Source: Chitinophagaceae bacterium
GTDB taxonomy: Bacteria > Bacteroidota > Bacteroidia > Chitinophagales > Chitinophagaceae
Assembly: GCA_947378615.1 (NCBI GenBank)
Contig: CANCKV010000038.1
Span: forward strand, 1-12,195
Reading direction: 5' to 3'
DNA: 12,195 bases
The notes under the pieces are model-generated. The model saw only the letters and a program-made list of their open reading frames with translations. It had not been told where the DNA came from and made no database searches. How positions within the stretch are numbered: the stretch's first letter is position 1; each line of letters begins with the position of its first letter. Below are positions 4,604-11,621 of the stretch, piece by piece. Made by a program: the position numbers and the translations under genes.

Positions 4604-7546
4604 CTAATGTGCCTCCAACCAATTTTCTCCTACTCCTAACTCTGCTTCTACAGGCACATCATTTGGTAATAATAATGCCGATTTCATGTTATCCAAAATA
4701 AGAGGTTTAAGAATGTCTAATTCTTCTCTAACTGCATCAAAAACCAATTCATCATGCACTTGCAAGATCATTCTTGATTGTAAATTCTGCTCTTTAATGG
4801 CTTTATGAATCTTAATCATTGCCAACTTAATCATATCGGCTGCCGTTCCTTGTATAGGGCTATTTACGGCATTTCGCTCTGCAAAACCTCTTACGGTAAA
4901 GTTGCCAGAGGAAATATCACGTAACCAACGTTTCCTACCAAGCAATGTCTCCACATAGCCATTATCTTGTGCGAATTTTACAGTTTCTGCCATATAGGTC
5001 GTAATACCCACAAATTCCTTCTTATAGTTTTCGATGATTTCTTTTGCTTCCGAATTCTTAATTCCTAAGTTCTCTGCCAATCCATACGCCCCCTGACCAT
5101 AGATGATACCGAAGTTGACACTCTTTGCCTTATAACGTTGTTCCTTAGTTACTTCACTTTCTTCTATACCATATACTTTTGCGGCAGTTGCGGTATGAAT
5201 ATCCTTTCCTAATTTGAATGCTTCACACATATTCGGGTCACCGCTAATAGCTGCCACAATCCTTAATTCAATTTGAGAATAATCCGCACTTACCAATACA
5301 CGATTGCTATCTCTAGGAATAAAAGCCTTTCTAATTTCTCTACCTCTTTCCGAACGGATTGGGATATTCTGCAGATTCGGATTATTGCTACTCAATCGTC
5401 CTGTCACAGCGACCGCCTGTGCATAGCTAGTATGCACTCGTCCTGTTTTACTATTAATCATTAATGGTAGAGCATCTATGTAGGTACTTTTCAACTTAGT
5501 CAACTGTCTAAAACCAAGAATATCTGCCACTATCTTATTCTGATGTGACAATTTTTGCAACACATCCTCACCTGTTGCGTATTGCCCCGTCTTTGTTTTC
5601 TTTGCCTTCGGGTCTAGTTTTAGTTTATCGAATAATACCTCCCCAAGTTGTTTTGGAGAGGCTAAATTGAATCGGACTCCTGCTTGTTCATACACATTAT
5701 TCTCGAATATCTTCGCTTCCTTTTCCAATTCTATACTATATTCATTCAGAAAGTCCTTGTCTATTTTAACCCCTTCAAATTCCATATCGGTCAATACTTT
5801 CACTAACGGATTCTCTGCAGTATATAATACCCTTTCTACTTCCTTTGATTTCACTAAAGGTTCAAAGACCGTCTTTAGTTGCAAGGTAATATCCGCATCT
5901 TCTGCAGCATATTCCTTCACTTTTTCTATTTCCACATCCCGCATAGTACCTTGACCCTTCCCCTTTTTTCCAATCAATTCGTCGATATGAACAGGTTCGT
6001 AATGAAGATATTGGCTACTTAATAAATCCATACTACGCCTTCCTTCGGGCTCTATTACATAATGGGCAAGCATGGTATCCCACAAAGTCCCTTTCAGTTC
6101 AAAACCATACCATTTCAACATCAATAAGTCATACTTGATATTTTGACCAATCCAAACTAAGTTTTCATCTTCAAATAAGGGTTTAAATTGATTCAAAATT
6201 TCAGTGGTGCCATCTCTATCAGCAGGGCAAGGAACATAATATCCTTCTCCCTTTTTGATGGAAAAGCTTAAACCCACTAAGTCAGCTTCATTGGCATCGA
6301 TATGTGTGGTTTCTGTATCAAAACAAATTTCAGTTGCAACAGAAAGGGTATCAATCAAAGTATTAATCTTCTCTTGATTATCAATTAATTCATAATTATG
6401 TGGTGTATTATAGATATTCTGTAGTTCTTGAACTGTATTTTCCGAATCAATTGATTCTTCTTTTTCAGAATCAGAAGAGGAAGATATTGCCGATGGTGCG
6501 GGTTGGTCGAAAACACTACCAAATAATCCACCGCCTACCCCTAATGGCGAATTAGTTGACGTTTCTCTTTGTGGAGTAGGTGCATCAAATAAACTACCCT
6601 GATTAGTTGGAACTGTTTTAGGAGCAGGTTTCTTAACTGTAGTGGTATAAGCAGGCGGAGGTGTAGTTGGCAATGATTGACCTAATAACCTTTGCGCCAT
6701 TGTTCTAAACTCTAATTCAGCAAATACTTCCTTTAATGCTTCCTTATTCCATTCCTTTTGACGGAAGTTTTCTTCATGAAATTCTACAGGTACTTTCGTA
6801 ATAATAGTTGCCAACTTCTTACTTAGGATGGCATTCTCTTTTCCTGCCCTCACTTTTTCGCCTAAAGCACCTTTTATTTTGTCAGCATTTTCAAGAACAC
6901 CTTCTAGCGTATCATATTCCTTGAGTAATTTGGCAGCCGTCTTCTCTCCTACTCCCACAATACCAGGAATATTATCCACTGCATCGCCCATTAATCCTAA
7001 TATATCAATCACCTGATCGACACGTTCAATATTCCATTTCTCACAAACTTCTTTTGGCCCCATTATCTCTACATCCCCTCCCTGATAACCGGGTTTGTAA
7101 ATATAAATTCCATCCCTCACAAGCTGTCCATAATCCTTATCAGGCGTAACCATATATACTTCATAACCTGCATCATGCGCTTCCCAAGCTAATGTTCCGA
7201 TGACATCATCGGCTTCATATCCTGTAACACCAATCACAGGAATATTAAAGGCCTCCACAATTCTTTTGATATCAGGAATGGCCAAAATCAAGTCTTCAGG
7301 TGCCTCCTGACGGTTCGCTTTATAGTCGGCAAAATCTGCATGACGTTCAGTTAGACCTTCCATATCAAAGCAAACAGCAAGGTGTGTAGGCTTTTCCTTA
7401 TTCATTAATTCAACCAAAGTATTGGTAAATCCAAACTGTGTACTCGCATTCTTACCGGTACTCGTAATACGGGGATTGCGGATGAGTGCATAATATGCAC
7501 GAAAGATGAGCGCAAAGGCATCAAGCAGAAAAAGTTTCTTTTGCAT
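4604..7546 (-). CDS. polA: DNA polymerase I
   Basis: Repair and Okazaki-fragment-processing polymerase, 980 residues. Residues 1-290 form the 5' nuclease, with the acidic cluster GYEADDVIG at 109-117 and the H3TH-type GLMGDAVDNIPGIVGVGEKT. Residues 292-375 are a low-complexity linker rich in Pro, Ser, Thr and acidic residues. The 3'-5' exonuclease spans about 385-575 and keeps its metal ligands: Asp410/Glu412 in FDTET, QNIKYD at 468-473, and YAAED with Asp550. It should therefore proofread, unlike Taq. The polymerase domain has motif A SADYSQIELR (Asp755), motif B RYKAKSVNFGIIYG (Arg804, Lys808, Phe812; Phe as in E. coli discriminates against dideoxynucleotides) and motif C QVHDEL (931-933). 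The start fits the family opening KLFLLDAFALIFRAYYA. It is convergent with amn and divergent from frr. Complete and apparently functional. Confidence 0.98.
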   Translation of the reverse strand: MQKKLFLLDAFALIFRAYYALIRNPRITSTGKNASTQFGFTNTLVELMNKEKPTHLAVCFDMEGLTERHADFADYKANRQEAPEDLILAIPDIKRIVEAFNIPVIGVTGYEADDVIGTLAWEAHDAGYEVYMVTPDKDYGQLVRDGIYIYKPGYQGGDVEIMGPKEVCEKWNIERVDQVIDILGLMGDAVDNIPGIVGVGEKTAAKLLKEYDTLEGVLENADKIKGALGEKVRAGKENAILSKKLATIITKVPVEFHEENFRQKEWNKEALKEVFAELEFRTMAQRLLGQSLPTTPPPAYTTTVKKPAPKTVPTNQGSLFDAPTPQRETSTNSPLGVGGGLFGSVFDQPAPSAISSSSDSEKEESIDSENTVQELQNIYNTPHNYELIDNQEKINTLIDTLSVATEICFDTETTHIDANEADLVGLSFSIKKGEGYYVPCPADRDGTTEILNQFKPLFEDENLVWIGQNIKYDLLMLKWYGFELKGTLWDTMLAHYVIEPEGRRSMDLLSSQYLHYEPVHIDELIGKKGKGQGTMRDVEIEKVKEYAAEDADITLQLKTVFEPLVKSKEVERVLYTAENPLVKVLTDMEFEGVKIDKDFLNEYSIELEKEAKIFENNVYEQAGVRFNLASPKQLGEVLFDKLKLDPKAKKTKTGQYATGEDVLQKLSHQNKIVADILGFRQLTKLKSTYIDALPLMINSKTGRVHTSYAQAVAVTGRLSSNNPNLQNIPIRSERGREIRKAFIPRDSNRVLVSADYSQIELRIVAAISGDPNMCEAFKLGKDIHTATAAKVYGIEESEVTKEQRYKAKSVNFGIIYGQGAYGLAENLGIKNSEAKEIIENYKKEFVGITTYMAETVKFAQDNGYVETLLGRKRWLRDISSGNFTVRGFAERNAVNSPIQGTAADMIKLAMIKIHKAIKEQNLQSRMILQVHDELVFDAVREELDILKPLILDNMKSALLLPNDVPVEAELGVGENWLEAH

Positions 7547-7550
7547 CGGG

Positions 7551-7558
7551 CTAAGATA
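7551..7558 (-). promoter_or_regulatory. Candidate -7 box for polA
   Basis: On the minus strand TATCTTAG differs from TAnnTTTG at one position and lies only 4 bp before the polA ATG. A start at the usual distance would fall at or next to the initiation codon and imply an almost leaderless mRNA. No -33 TTTG is seen at suitable spacing, so the call is weak. Confidence 0.25.
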
Positions 7559-7671
7559 AGGGAAGGCATTTATGTGATAAGATATTTTTTAAAAAGCCGT
7601 ATTTCCTCATTGAAGAAAGGAATTAAAAAGAGCCATAATCAATCAATAAAAGATATTAAATCAATTTCCCA

Positions 7672-7702
7672 TTAACTGAATCAAATCAACTTTTACAGTT
7701 AA
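7672..7702. repeat. Short inverted repeat in polA/frr divergent spacer
   Basis: TTAACTG (7672-7678) and CAGTTAA (7696-7702) are perfect 7-bp inverted halves, 17 bp apart. The 290-bp region 7547-7837 otherwise contains no gene. The repeat could be a binding site for a dimeric regulator or chance in AT-rich DNA. Confidence 0.25.
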
Positions 7703-7734
7703 ATTCAATTAGCTTAAATCCTAATTGTGGAAAG

Positions 7735-7770
7735 TTTGTACGACACAATGCTGCTTAAAACTATAATTTG
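7735..7770 (+). promoter_or_regulatory. Candidate promoter for frr
   Basis: TTTG at 7735-7738 and TATAATTTG at 7762-7770 resemble the Bacteroidota -33 (TTTG) and -7 (TAnnTTTG) elements. Their spacing is 23 bp, and the -7 copy has one extra spacer base. The ATG of frr is 67 bp further on. A second possible -7 box, TATTTTCG, lies at 7805-7812 and resembles the site upstream of amn. Confidence 0.35.
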
Positions 7771-7837
7771 AAATATTGATTAAATTATATTTCGATTCAT
7801 TCCTTATTTTCGCCACGAATAATTAATTAAAGATATC

Positions 7838-8401
7838 ATGCAAGAAGATTTAGATTTTATTTTGGAAGATACAGAGGATAGTATGAAAAAGGCTATTAAT
7901 CATTTGGAATCAGAATTGATAAAGATTAGAGCCGGAAAAGTAAGTCCAACTATGCTTGATGGCATAACAGTTGAATATTATGATGCACCAACTCCCATTA
8001 ATCAAATAGCCAATGTTACAGTTCAGGATGCGAGAACCCTAACAATTCAACCTTGGGAAAAGAAGATGCTTGCACAAATTGATAGGGCAATAATGGGAGC
8101 GAATATTGGTGTAACCCCACAAAATGATGGCGTACAGATTCGATTGTTCATGCCACCATTAACAGAAGAAAGGCGTAGGGAATTATATAAAAAAGCAAGT
8201 GGAGAGGGGGAACAAGCAAAAGTAGCCATCAGAAATATTCGCCGCGATAGTATTGAACAAATTAAGAAATTACAAAAAGACGGCCTAAGTGAAGATATTG
8301 CAAAGGGTTCTGAAAAAGAGATTCAGGACCTGACAGATAAGTTTATCGCTTTGGTAGAGAAACACTTAGCGTCAAAAGAAAAAGAAATGATGACAATATA
8401 G
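7838..8401 (+). CDS. frr: Ribosome recycling factor
   Basis: Acts with EF-G to split post-termination ribosomes into subunits. The 187-residue length is typical (about 185). The three-helix-bundle domain is formed by the N-terminal helix (residues about 12-33, ELIKIRAGKVSP) and the two long C-terminal helices (from about 112), including the conserved basic stretch AIRNIRRDSIEQIKKLQKDG. The beta-rich domain II lies between them (EYYDAPTPINQIANV, TLTIQPWEKKML, GVQIRLFMPPLTEERRREL). The start ATG follows an AT-rich leader lacking Shine-Dalgarno. Divergent from polA and followed by acpH and tag on the same strand, but a terminator-like hairpin separates it from acpH. The TAG stop overlaps the first unit of a GTGGTTA heptamer array. 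In many bacteria frr follows pyrH; pyrH is not adjacent here. Confidence 0.98.
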   Translation: MQEDLDFILEDTEDSMKKAINHLESELIKIRAGKVSPTMLDGITVEYYDAPTPINQIANVTVQDARTLTIQPWEKKMLAQIDRAIMGANIGVTPQNDGVQIRLFMPPLTEERRRELYKKASGEGEQAKVAIRNIRRDSIEQIKKLQKDGLSEDIAKGSEKEIQDLTDKFIALVEKHLASKEKEMMTI

Positions 8402-8435
8402 TGGTTAGTGGTTAGTGGTTAGTGGTTAGTAACTT
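8401..8435. repeat. Heptamer array, left arm, overlapping frr stop
   Basis: GTGGTTA is repeated four times perfectly (8401-8428), followed by GTAACTT. The G of the frr TAG stop codon is the first base of unit 1. Perfect copies suggest a recent or slippage-prone tract compared with the diverged arrays elsewhere in the window. Confidence 0.9.
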
Positions 8436-8442
8436 AACTTAT

Positions 8443-8498
8443 AAAAACATTATTAATTCAAACGAATAAATTTGCTTTAATAATATTTTTATTTTTTT
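8443..8498 (+). terminator. Terminator-like hairpin after frr
   Basis: AAAAACATTATTAA (8443-8456) pairs with TTAATAATATTTTT (8477-8490) with one C-A mismatch, and CAAA/TTTG may extend the pairing inside. ATTTTTTT follows. The stem is AT-only apart from one base, but the placement between the two heptamer arms matches the amn/polA junction. Confidence 0.6.
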
Positions 8499-8514
8499 GA
8501 AAACTAACCTACTA

Positions 8515-8577
8515 ACCACTAAAATCTAACCACTAATAACTAATTACTAACCACTAATAACTAACCACTAACAACTA
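8515..8577. repeat. Heptamer array, right arm, before acpH
   Basis: Nine 7-mers in phase: ACCACTA, AAATCTA, ACCACTA, ATAACTA, ATTACTA, ACCACTA, ATAACTA, ACCACTA, ACAACTA, with ACTA or CTA constant at the unit end. It ends 7 bp before the acpH ATG, so it occupies the place of the ribosome-binding leader. Its units are roughly the reverse complement of the left arm. Confidence 0.85.
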
Positions 8578-8584
8578 AAAAAAG

Positions 8585-9178
8585 ATGAACTATCTCGCCC
8601 ACGCTTACCTTTCTTTTAGTCAACCAGAGATTTTAGTGGGCAATATAATCAGTGATTTTATTAAAGGAAAAAAGCAATACGAGTATTCACTTGCCATTCA
8701 GAAGGGCATACAACTGCACCGAGCAATTGATATATTCACTGATAGTCATCTATCAACTAAAGAGGCTCGACAATATCTTAAACCTGCAGTAGGGGCATAT
8801 TCAGGTGCATTCATTGATATAGCTTTCGACCATTTTTTAGCAACCGATATTTCTATTTTCAAATCAGAGACATCACTCGCAAACTTTGCAATAGATACCT
8901 ATACTATTCTAGAAGGGTATGAAGATTGTTTTCCAGAAGGATTCAAGATTAGATTTCCATCTATGAAACATCATAATTGGTTATATAACTATCAATTTAA
9001 GTTAGGAATTGAAAATAGTTTTGCAAGTTTATCAAGAAGAGCAGCCTATCTTTCTACATCTGAAGAATGTTTTCAATTATTTGAAAACCATTATTTTGCA
9101 ATAAATAATTGCTACAAAGCTTTCTTTCCAGAATTGAAAGAATATGTGATAGATTTAATGGGAAGAAAATTTAGTTAG
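8585..9178 (+). CDS. acpH: Acyl carrier protein phosphodiesterase
   Basis: Predicted to remove the 4'-phosphopantetheine group from holo-ACP, giving apo-ACP. The 197-residue product matches the AcpH family throughout: opening MNYLAHAYLSF (E. coli MNFLAHLHLA), GNIISDFIKG with Asp24, the central GIQLHRAIDIFTDSH with His45 and Asp49, and IAFDHFLA with Asp82-His83. His6, Asp24 and the later His/Asp residues form the metal-dependent HD-like active site of the family. The start is set by the conserved N terminus and follows a run of A (AAAAAAAG) directly after a heptamer array. The stop is 56 bp before tag on the same strand with no terminator between, so the two may be cotranscribed. Physiological role in Bacteroidota is inferred from E. 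coli. Confidence 0.9.
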   Translation: MNYLAHAYLSFSQPEILVGNIISDFIKGKKQYEYSLAIQKGIQLHRAIDIFTDSHLSTKEARQYLKPAVGAYSGAFIDIAFDHFLATDISIFKSETSLANFAIDTYTILEGYEDCFPEGFKIRFPSMKHHNWLYNYQFKLGIENSFASLSRRAAYLSTSEECFQLFENHYFAINNCYKAFFPELKEYVIDLMGRKFS

Positions 9179-9234
9179 TAATCAAATATCAATTGATAAA
9201 AATAAGTACTTAAAGAATTAAAATTATTGAAAAT

Positions 9235-9786
9235 ATGTCATATTGTACAGCAATAGAAATGATGTCTGATGATAAAAAGGCCTTGCATAAAGCCTATCAT
9301 GACAATTTGTATGGATTTCCAATTTACGATGACAATGAATTATTTGGTCGACTAATACTTGAAATTAATCAAGCAGGATTAAGTTGGGAAACAATTTTGA
9401 AGAAGGAAAAAGGCTTTAGAAATGCCTATCATAATTTTTCTATTGAGAATGTTGCGGCTTACGAAGAAGTAGATATTCAGCGTCTCCTAAATGATGCAGG
9501 TATTATTCGAAACAAATTAAAAGTTAATGCAGCTATAGAGAATGCAAAGGTTATCCTCTCACTGAAAGAACAACATGGTTCATTTCAGAAATGGTTGGAA
9601 TTGAATCATCCTAAAACAAAGGAAGAGTGGGTTAAATTATTTAAGCAAACATTCAAATTTACAGGCGGAGAAATTGTCAATGAATTTTTAATGAGTATCG
9701 GCTATTTAAAAGGGGCTCATGACGAGAATTGTTTGATTCACAAACAAATACTTAATAATAATCCAATGTGGAATTTACAAAAGTAA
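9235..9786 (+). CDS. tag: DNA-3-methyladenine glycosylase I
   Basis: Base-excision repair enzyme that removes 3-methyladenine from alkylated DNA. The 183-residue protein follows E. coli Tag closely: AYHDNLYGFP (residues 20-29), LEINQAGLSWETILKK with the catalytic-pocket Glu43 and Trp51, RLLNDAGIIRNKLKVNAAIENA, and FKFTGGEIVNEFLMSIGYLKGAHDENC. The structural zinc ligands are all present: Cys4, His22, and His162 with Cys166, the last two spaced as His175/Cys179 in E. coli. Cys4 fixes the start at 9235 rather than at the later Met9 or Met10. Probably read with acpH 56 bp upstream, and ended by the strong hairpin at 9841-9875. The neighbourhood shows no alkylation-response regulator, so control is not apparent. 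Confidence 0.96.
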   Translation: MSYCTAIEMMSDDKKALHKAYHDNLYGFPIYDDNELFGRLILEINQAGLSWETILKKEKGFRNAYHNFSIENVAAYEEVDIQRLLNDAGIIRNKLKVNAAIENAKVILSLKEQHGSFQKWLELNHPKTKEEWVKLFKQTFKFTGGEIVNEFLMSIGYLKGAHDENCLIHKQILNNNPMWNLQK

Positions 9787-9840
9787 TAGTTGTGAAAATA
9801 ATCAATCATGAAGGTTTTCTATATATCAACTGTTTTAACT

Positions 9841-9876
9841 AAAAAAGCCGTAAGAACTTGTCTTACGGCTTTTTTA
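9841..9876. terminator. Bidirectional intrinsic terminator after tag
   Basis: A perfect 15-bp stem, AAAAAAGCCGTAAGA (9841-9855) with its complement at 9861-9875, closes on the loop ACTTG. The A/T tails provide a U-run in both directions. It lies between tag (+) and the small gene 9892-10155 (-), whose stop is 16 bp away. Confidence 0.92.
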
Positions 9877-9891
9877 ATGTTTATATGCGCT

Positions 9892-10155
9892 CTAGTCTGT
9901 GCATTTGATATCACAACCTTCGGGAGAAGCTTTTCCTGTATTTTCCAAAGTGAAACCTTCAGAAACAGGTATCCAAAAAACATTTATAGAATAATAATGA
10001 TGTAAAACAAGTTGATTGGTCTTACAACATACAAAATCTTTACTTTGATTATAATATTTACCAAACATTTTTGTAACAGGAGCAGTAATTGTTGCAGTAA
10101 CAATCATCCCTGTAATTGCAATTGAAACAATGCTAAACTTAAGATTTGTAAACAT
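9892..10155 (-). CDS. Small membrane or secreted four-cysteine protein
   Basis: An 87-residue hypothetical protein. Residues about 7-27 are hydrophobic (FSIVSIAITGMIVTATITAPV) after a Lys-containing N terminus, so it is either a signal peptide or an N-terminal anchor. The rest would face the periplasm. It has Cys43-Cys44 (DFVCCK) and Cys81/Cys85 (PEGCDIKC) near the C terminus, suited to two disulfides, and an aromatic middle (LHHYYSINVFW). Evidence that it is real: a good -7 box upstream (10267-10274), AGG 4 bp before the ATG, and a strong terminator right after the stop. From memory, small proteins with a similar ENTGK..PEGC.I.C ending occur in other Bacteroidota, but I cannot confirm. Function unknown. 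Confidence 0.65.
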   Translation of the reverse strand: MFTNLKFSIVSIAITGMIVTATITAPVTKMFGKYYNQSKDFVCCKTNQLVLHHYYSINVFWIPVSEGFTLENTGKASPEGCDIKCTD

Positions 10156-10266
10156 GACCTGAAATTTAAAAAGTAATATAAATAATGTTAGTCTGATAAA
10201 AGTAATTCTATTTAATAGCTAATGAATAAACAAGCAATCTTCAATCATTTCCTTTTATTTCCCTGA

Positions 10267-10274
10267 CAAAGATA
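10267..10274 (-). promoter_or_regulatory. Candidate -7 box for the four-cysteine gene
   Basis: On the minus strand TATCTTTG is an exact TAnnTTTG match, 111 bp before the ATG at 10155. A start about seven bases on would give a leader of about 105 nt. I see no TTTG -33 element at the expected distance. Confidence 0.4.
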
Positions 10275-10415
10275 AAAATAGTGAGTAAAGTACTTGTAGT
10301 AATTTATTGATACTTTAAGTAGTATAAAATGCAAATAGAAAGAAATACACGGATATACTTGCTCCCTAAATTGTAATTTCATTACATTCTTATTGTATTT
10401 ATTTAATTTATTATC

Positions 10416-10438
10416 CCCCTTATAGAAGGGGACTTTTT
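10416..10438 (+). terminator. Isolated terminator-like hairpin
   Basis: CCCCTT (10416-10421), loop ATAG and AAGGGG (10426-10431) form a 6-bp GC-rich stem, followed by AC and a run of five T. The orientation is plus, yet no plus-strand gene ends upstream after tag, which already has its own terminator. It may end an unannotated small RNA or be chance. Confidence 0.4.
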
Positions 10439-10648
10439 CATAAATCGTAAAATAATCAAAAGGATGACCTAAATAATTATTACTATCACATCGAAATGAT
10501 ACTTATTAATTAACATCTCGGTTTTTGAAACGATTGCGCATAAGATTTCTTTAATATTAAAATTGCATACAACTTCAAAAAAGAAATAATTTATTTCTCT
10601 AACAATTTTGTCTAATTTATTATTTTAATTGAATATTATTCTACTCAT

Positions 10649-11521
10649 ATGATTGTATTCAGAAAAACAAAAAATAAAATAATTGAACTTGCAACTAACC
10701 TTTTTCAATCGCCCCAAAAAACACAACTTTTTGGGCTATTAGGATTTCTATTCTGTTCTTGTATGATAATTGCAAACTTTGTTTGTAAACTTTACATTTC
10801 TGCGGGTCTTCTTTGTGGACTTTTGTTGTGTATTCTAATCATTCTATACCTAGATTATAAAGGATTTAGACGTTATATCAGAATGGCTTACGTACTCTCT
10901 CTTAATTTCTTCTCCATATTAGTAGTTACTAGTCATGGATTAGCGGCAGGCGGCTATTTATTCTTCATCGTATTATTAGTGGCACTCGCCTTCTTATTAG
11001 AAAATGTAAATAATTATAGAAGACAAGTTTTTCGGTATTTCGCTATTACTATTGTTTCATTCCTGATTTGTATTTCATATAGCCCTACTGTTAGTAAATG
11101 GGAATATATCCCCCCTTCTCTATATCAGACCTTATTTATTGTGAATTGTGCCACAGCAATTATATTGATTTCACTTTTTAGCTTTTTTGGTGTCACACTA
11201 GAAAGAAAGGCAAGACACGCTTTGGTATTAGAAAAAAACAGAGCAAAATCACAGGCGGATAGAATAAGTGAACAAAATAAGCACTTACGAAATATAGCAT
11301 TTATGAGTGCACATACAGTTAGGGCACCTCTTACAAACATCATTTCAATTACAAGAATGCTAGATCCTAAGGAATTTTCTAGAAGTAGGGATGAAAAATT
11401 AATACAATTTTTAAAAGTTTCGGCAAATGACCTAGACAAGGTTATTCGCGAGATAGTTGAAATGACGTCTTCAGTTGAAGCAGAGATCAACGACTCATCT
11501 TCTAACAATTGGATTATTTGA
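10649..11521 (+). CDS. Membrane histidine-kinase-like protein lacking the ATPase domain
   Basis: A 290-residue inner-membrane protein. Six hydrophobic segments (about 27-46, 50-68, 79-94, 102-118, 128-144, 160-181) make an N-terminal sensor-like membrane domain. A charged linker helix follows (185-213), then a DHp-type pair of helices: HLRNIAFMSAHTVRAPLTNI with the probable phosphoacceptor His222 in an H-V-R-A-P-L H-box, and LKVSANDLDKVIREIVEMT. The protein ends 15 or so residues later, with no N, G1 or G2 boxes, so it cannot phosphorylate itself. The same H-box ending (SHxVRAPL...ELDxIIRxIV) is known in Bacteroidota proteins that stop after the DHp. It could take phosphate from, or dimerise with, another kinase. 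A gapless paralog begins 100 bp downstream, and no response regulator is visible in the window. Confidence 0.8.
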   Translation: MIVFRKTKNKIIELATNLFQSPQKTQLFGLLGFLFCSCMIIANFVCKLYISAGLLCGLLLCILIILYLDYKGFRRYIRMAYVLSLNFFSILVVTSHGLAAGGYLFFIVLLVALAFLLENVNNYRRQVFRYFAITIVSFLICISYSPTVSKWEYIPPSLYQTLFIVNCATAIILISLFSFFGVTLERKARHALVLEKNRAKSQADRISEQNKHLRNIAFMSAHTVRAPLTNIISITRMLDPKEFSRSRDEKLIQFLKVSANDLDKVIREIVEMTSSVEAEINDSSSNNWII

Positions 11522-11621
11522 TTTTTTCCGATCAATTCCACAATGAAAACTTTAAATAAAGAAAATCACTTACATTTATTCTCTATTTCATTTTTTTGAA
11601 ATTTTGAAAATAATAAAGTAT

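Larger units (their letters stand above)
10156..10648. other. Gene-poor spacer before kinase-like genes
   Basis: A 493-bp AT-rich stretch without a convincing gene. It holds the likely promoter of the small minus-strand gene (10267-10274) and an isolated plus-oriented terminator-like hairpin (10416-10438). A 15-codon frame at 10329-10376 (ATG to TAA) lies upstream of that hairpin but has no further support. The last 200 bp should include the promoter of the 10649 gene; I see no exact TAnnTTTG there. Confidence 0.5.

Noticed and set aside
9808..10005. Plus frame after tag
   Set aside because: Its codons run through the perfect terminator hairpin and then antisense to the four-cysteine gene.
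11125..11541. Minus-strand 138-codon frame
   Set aside because: Antisense shadow of the kinase-like gene, which has clear membrane segments and an H-box.
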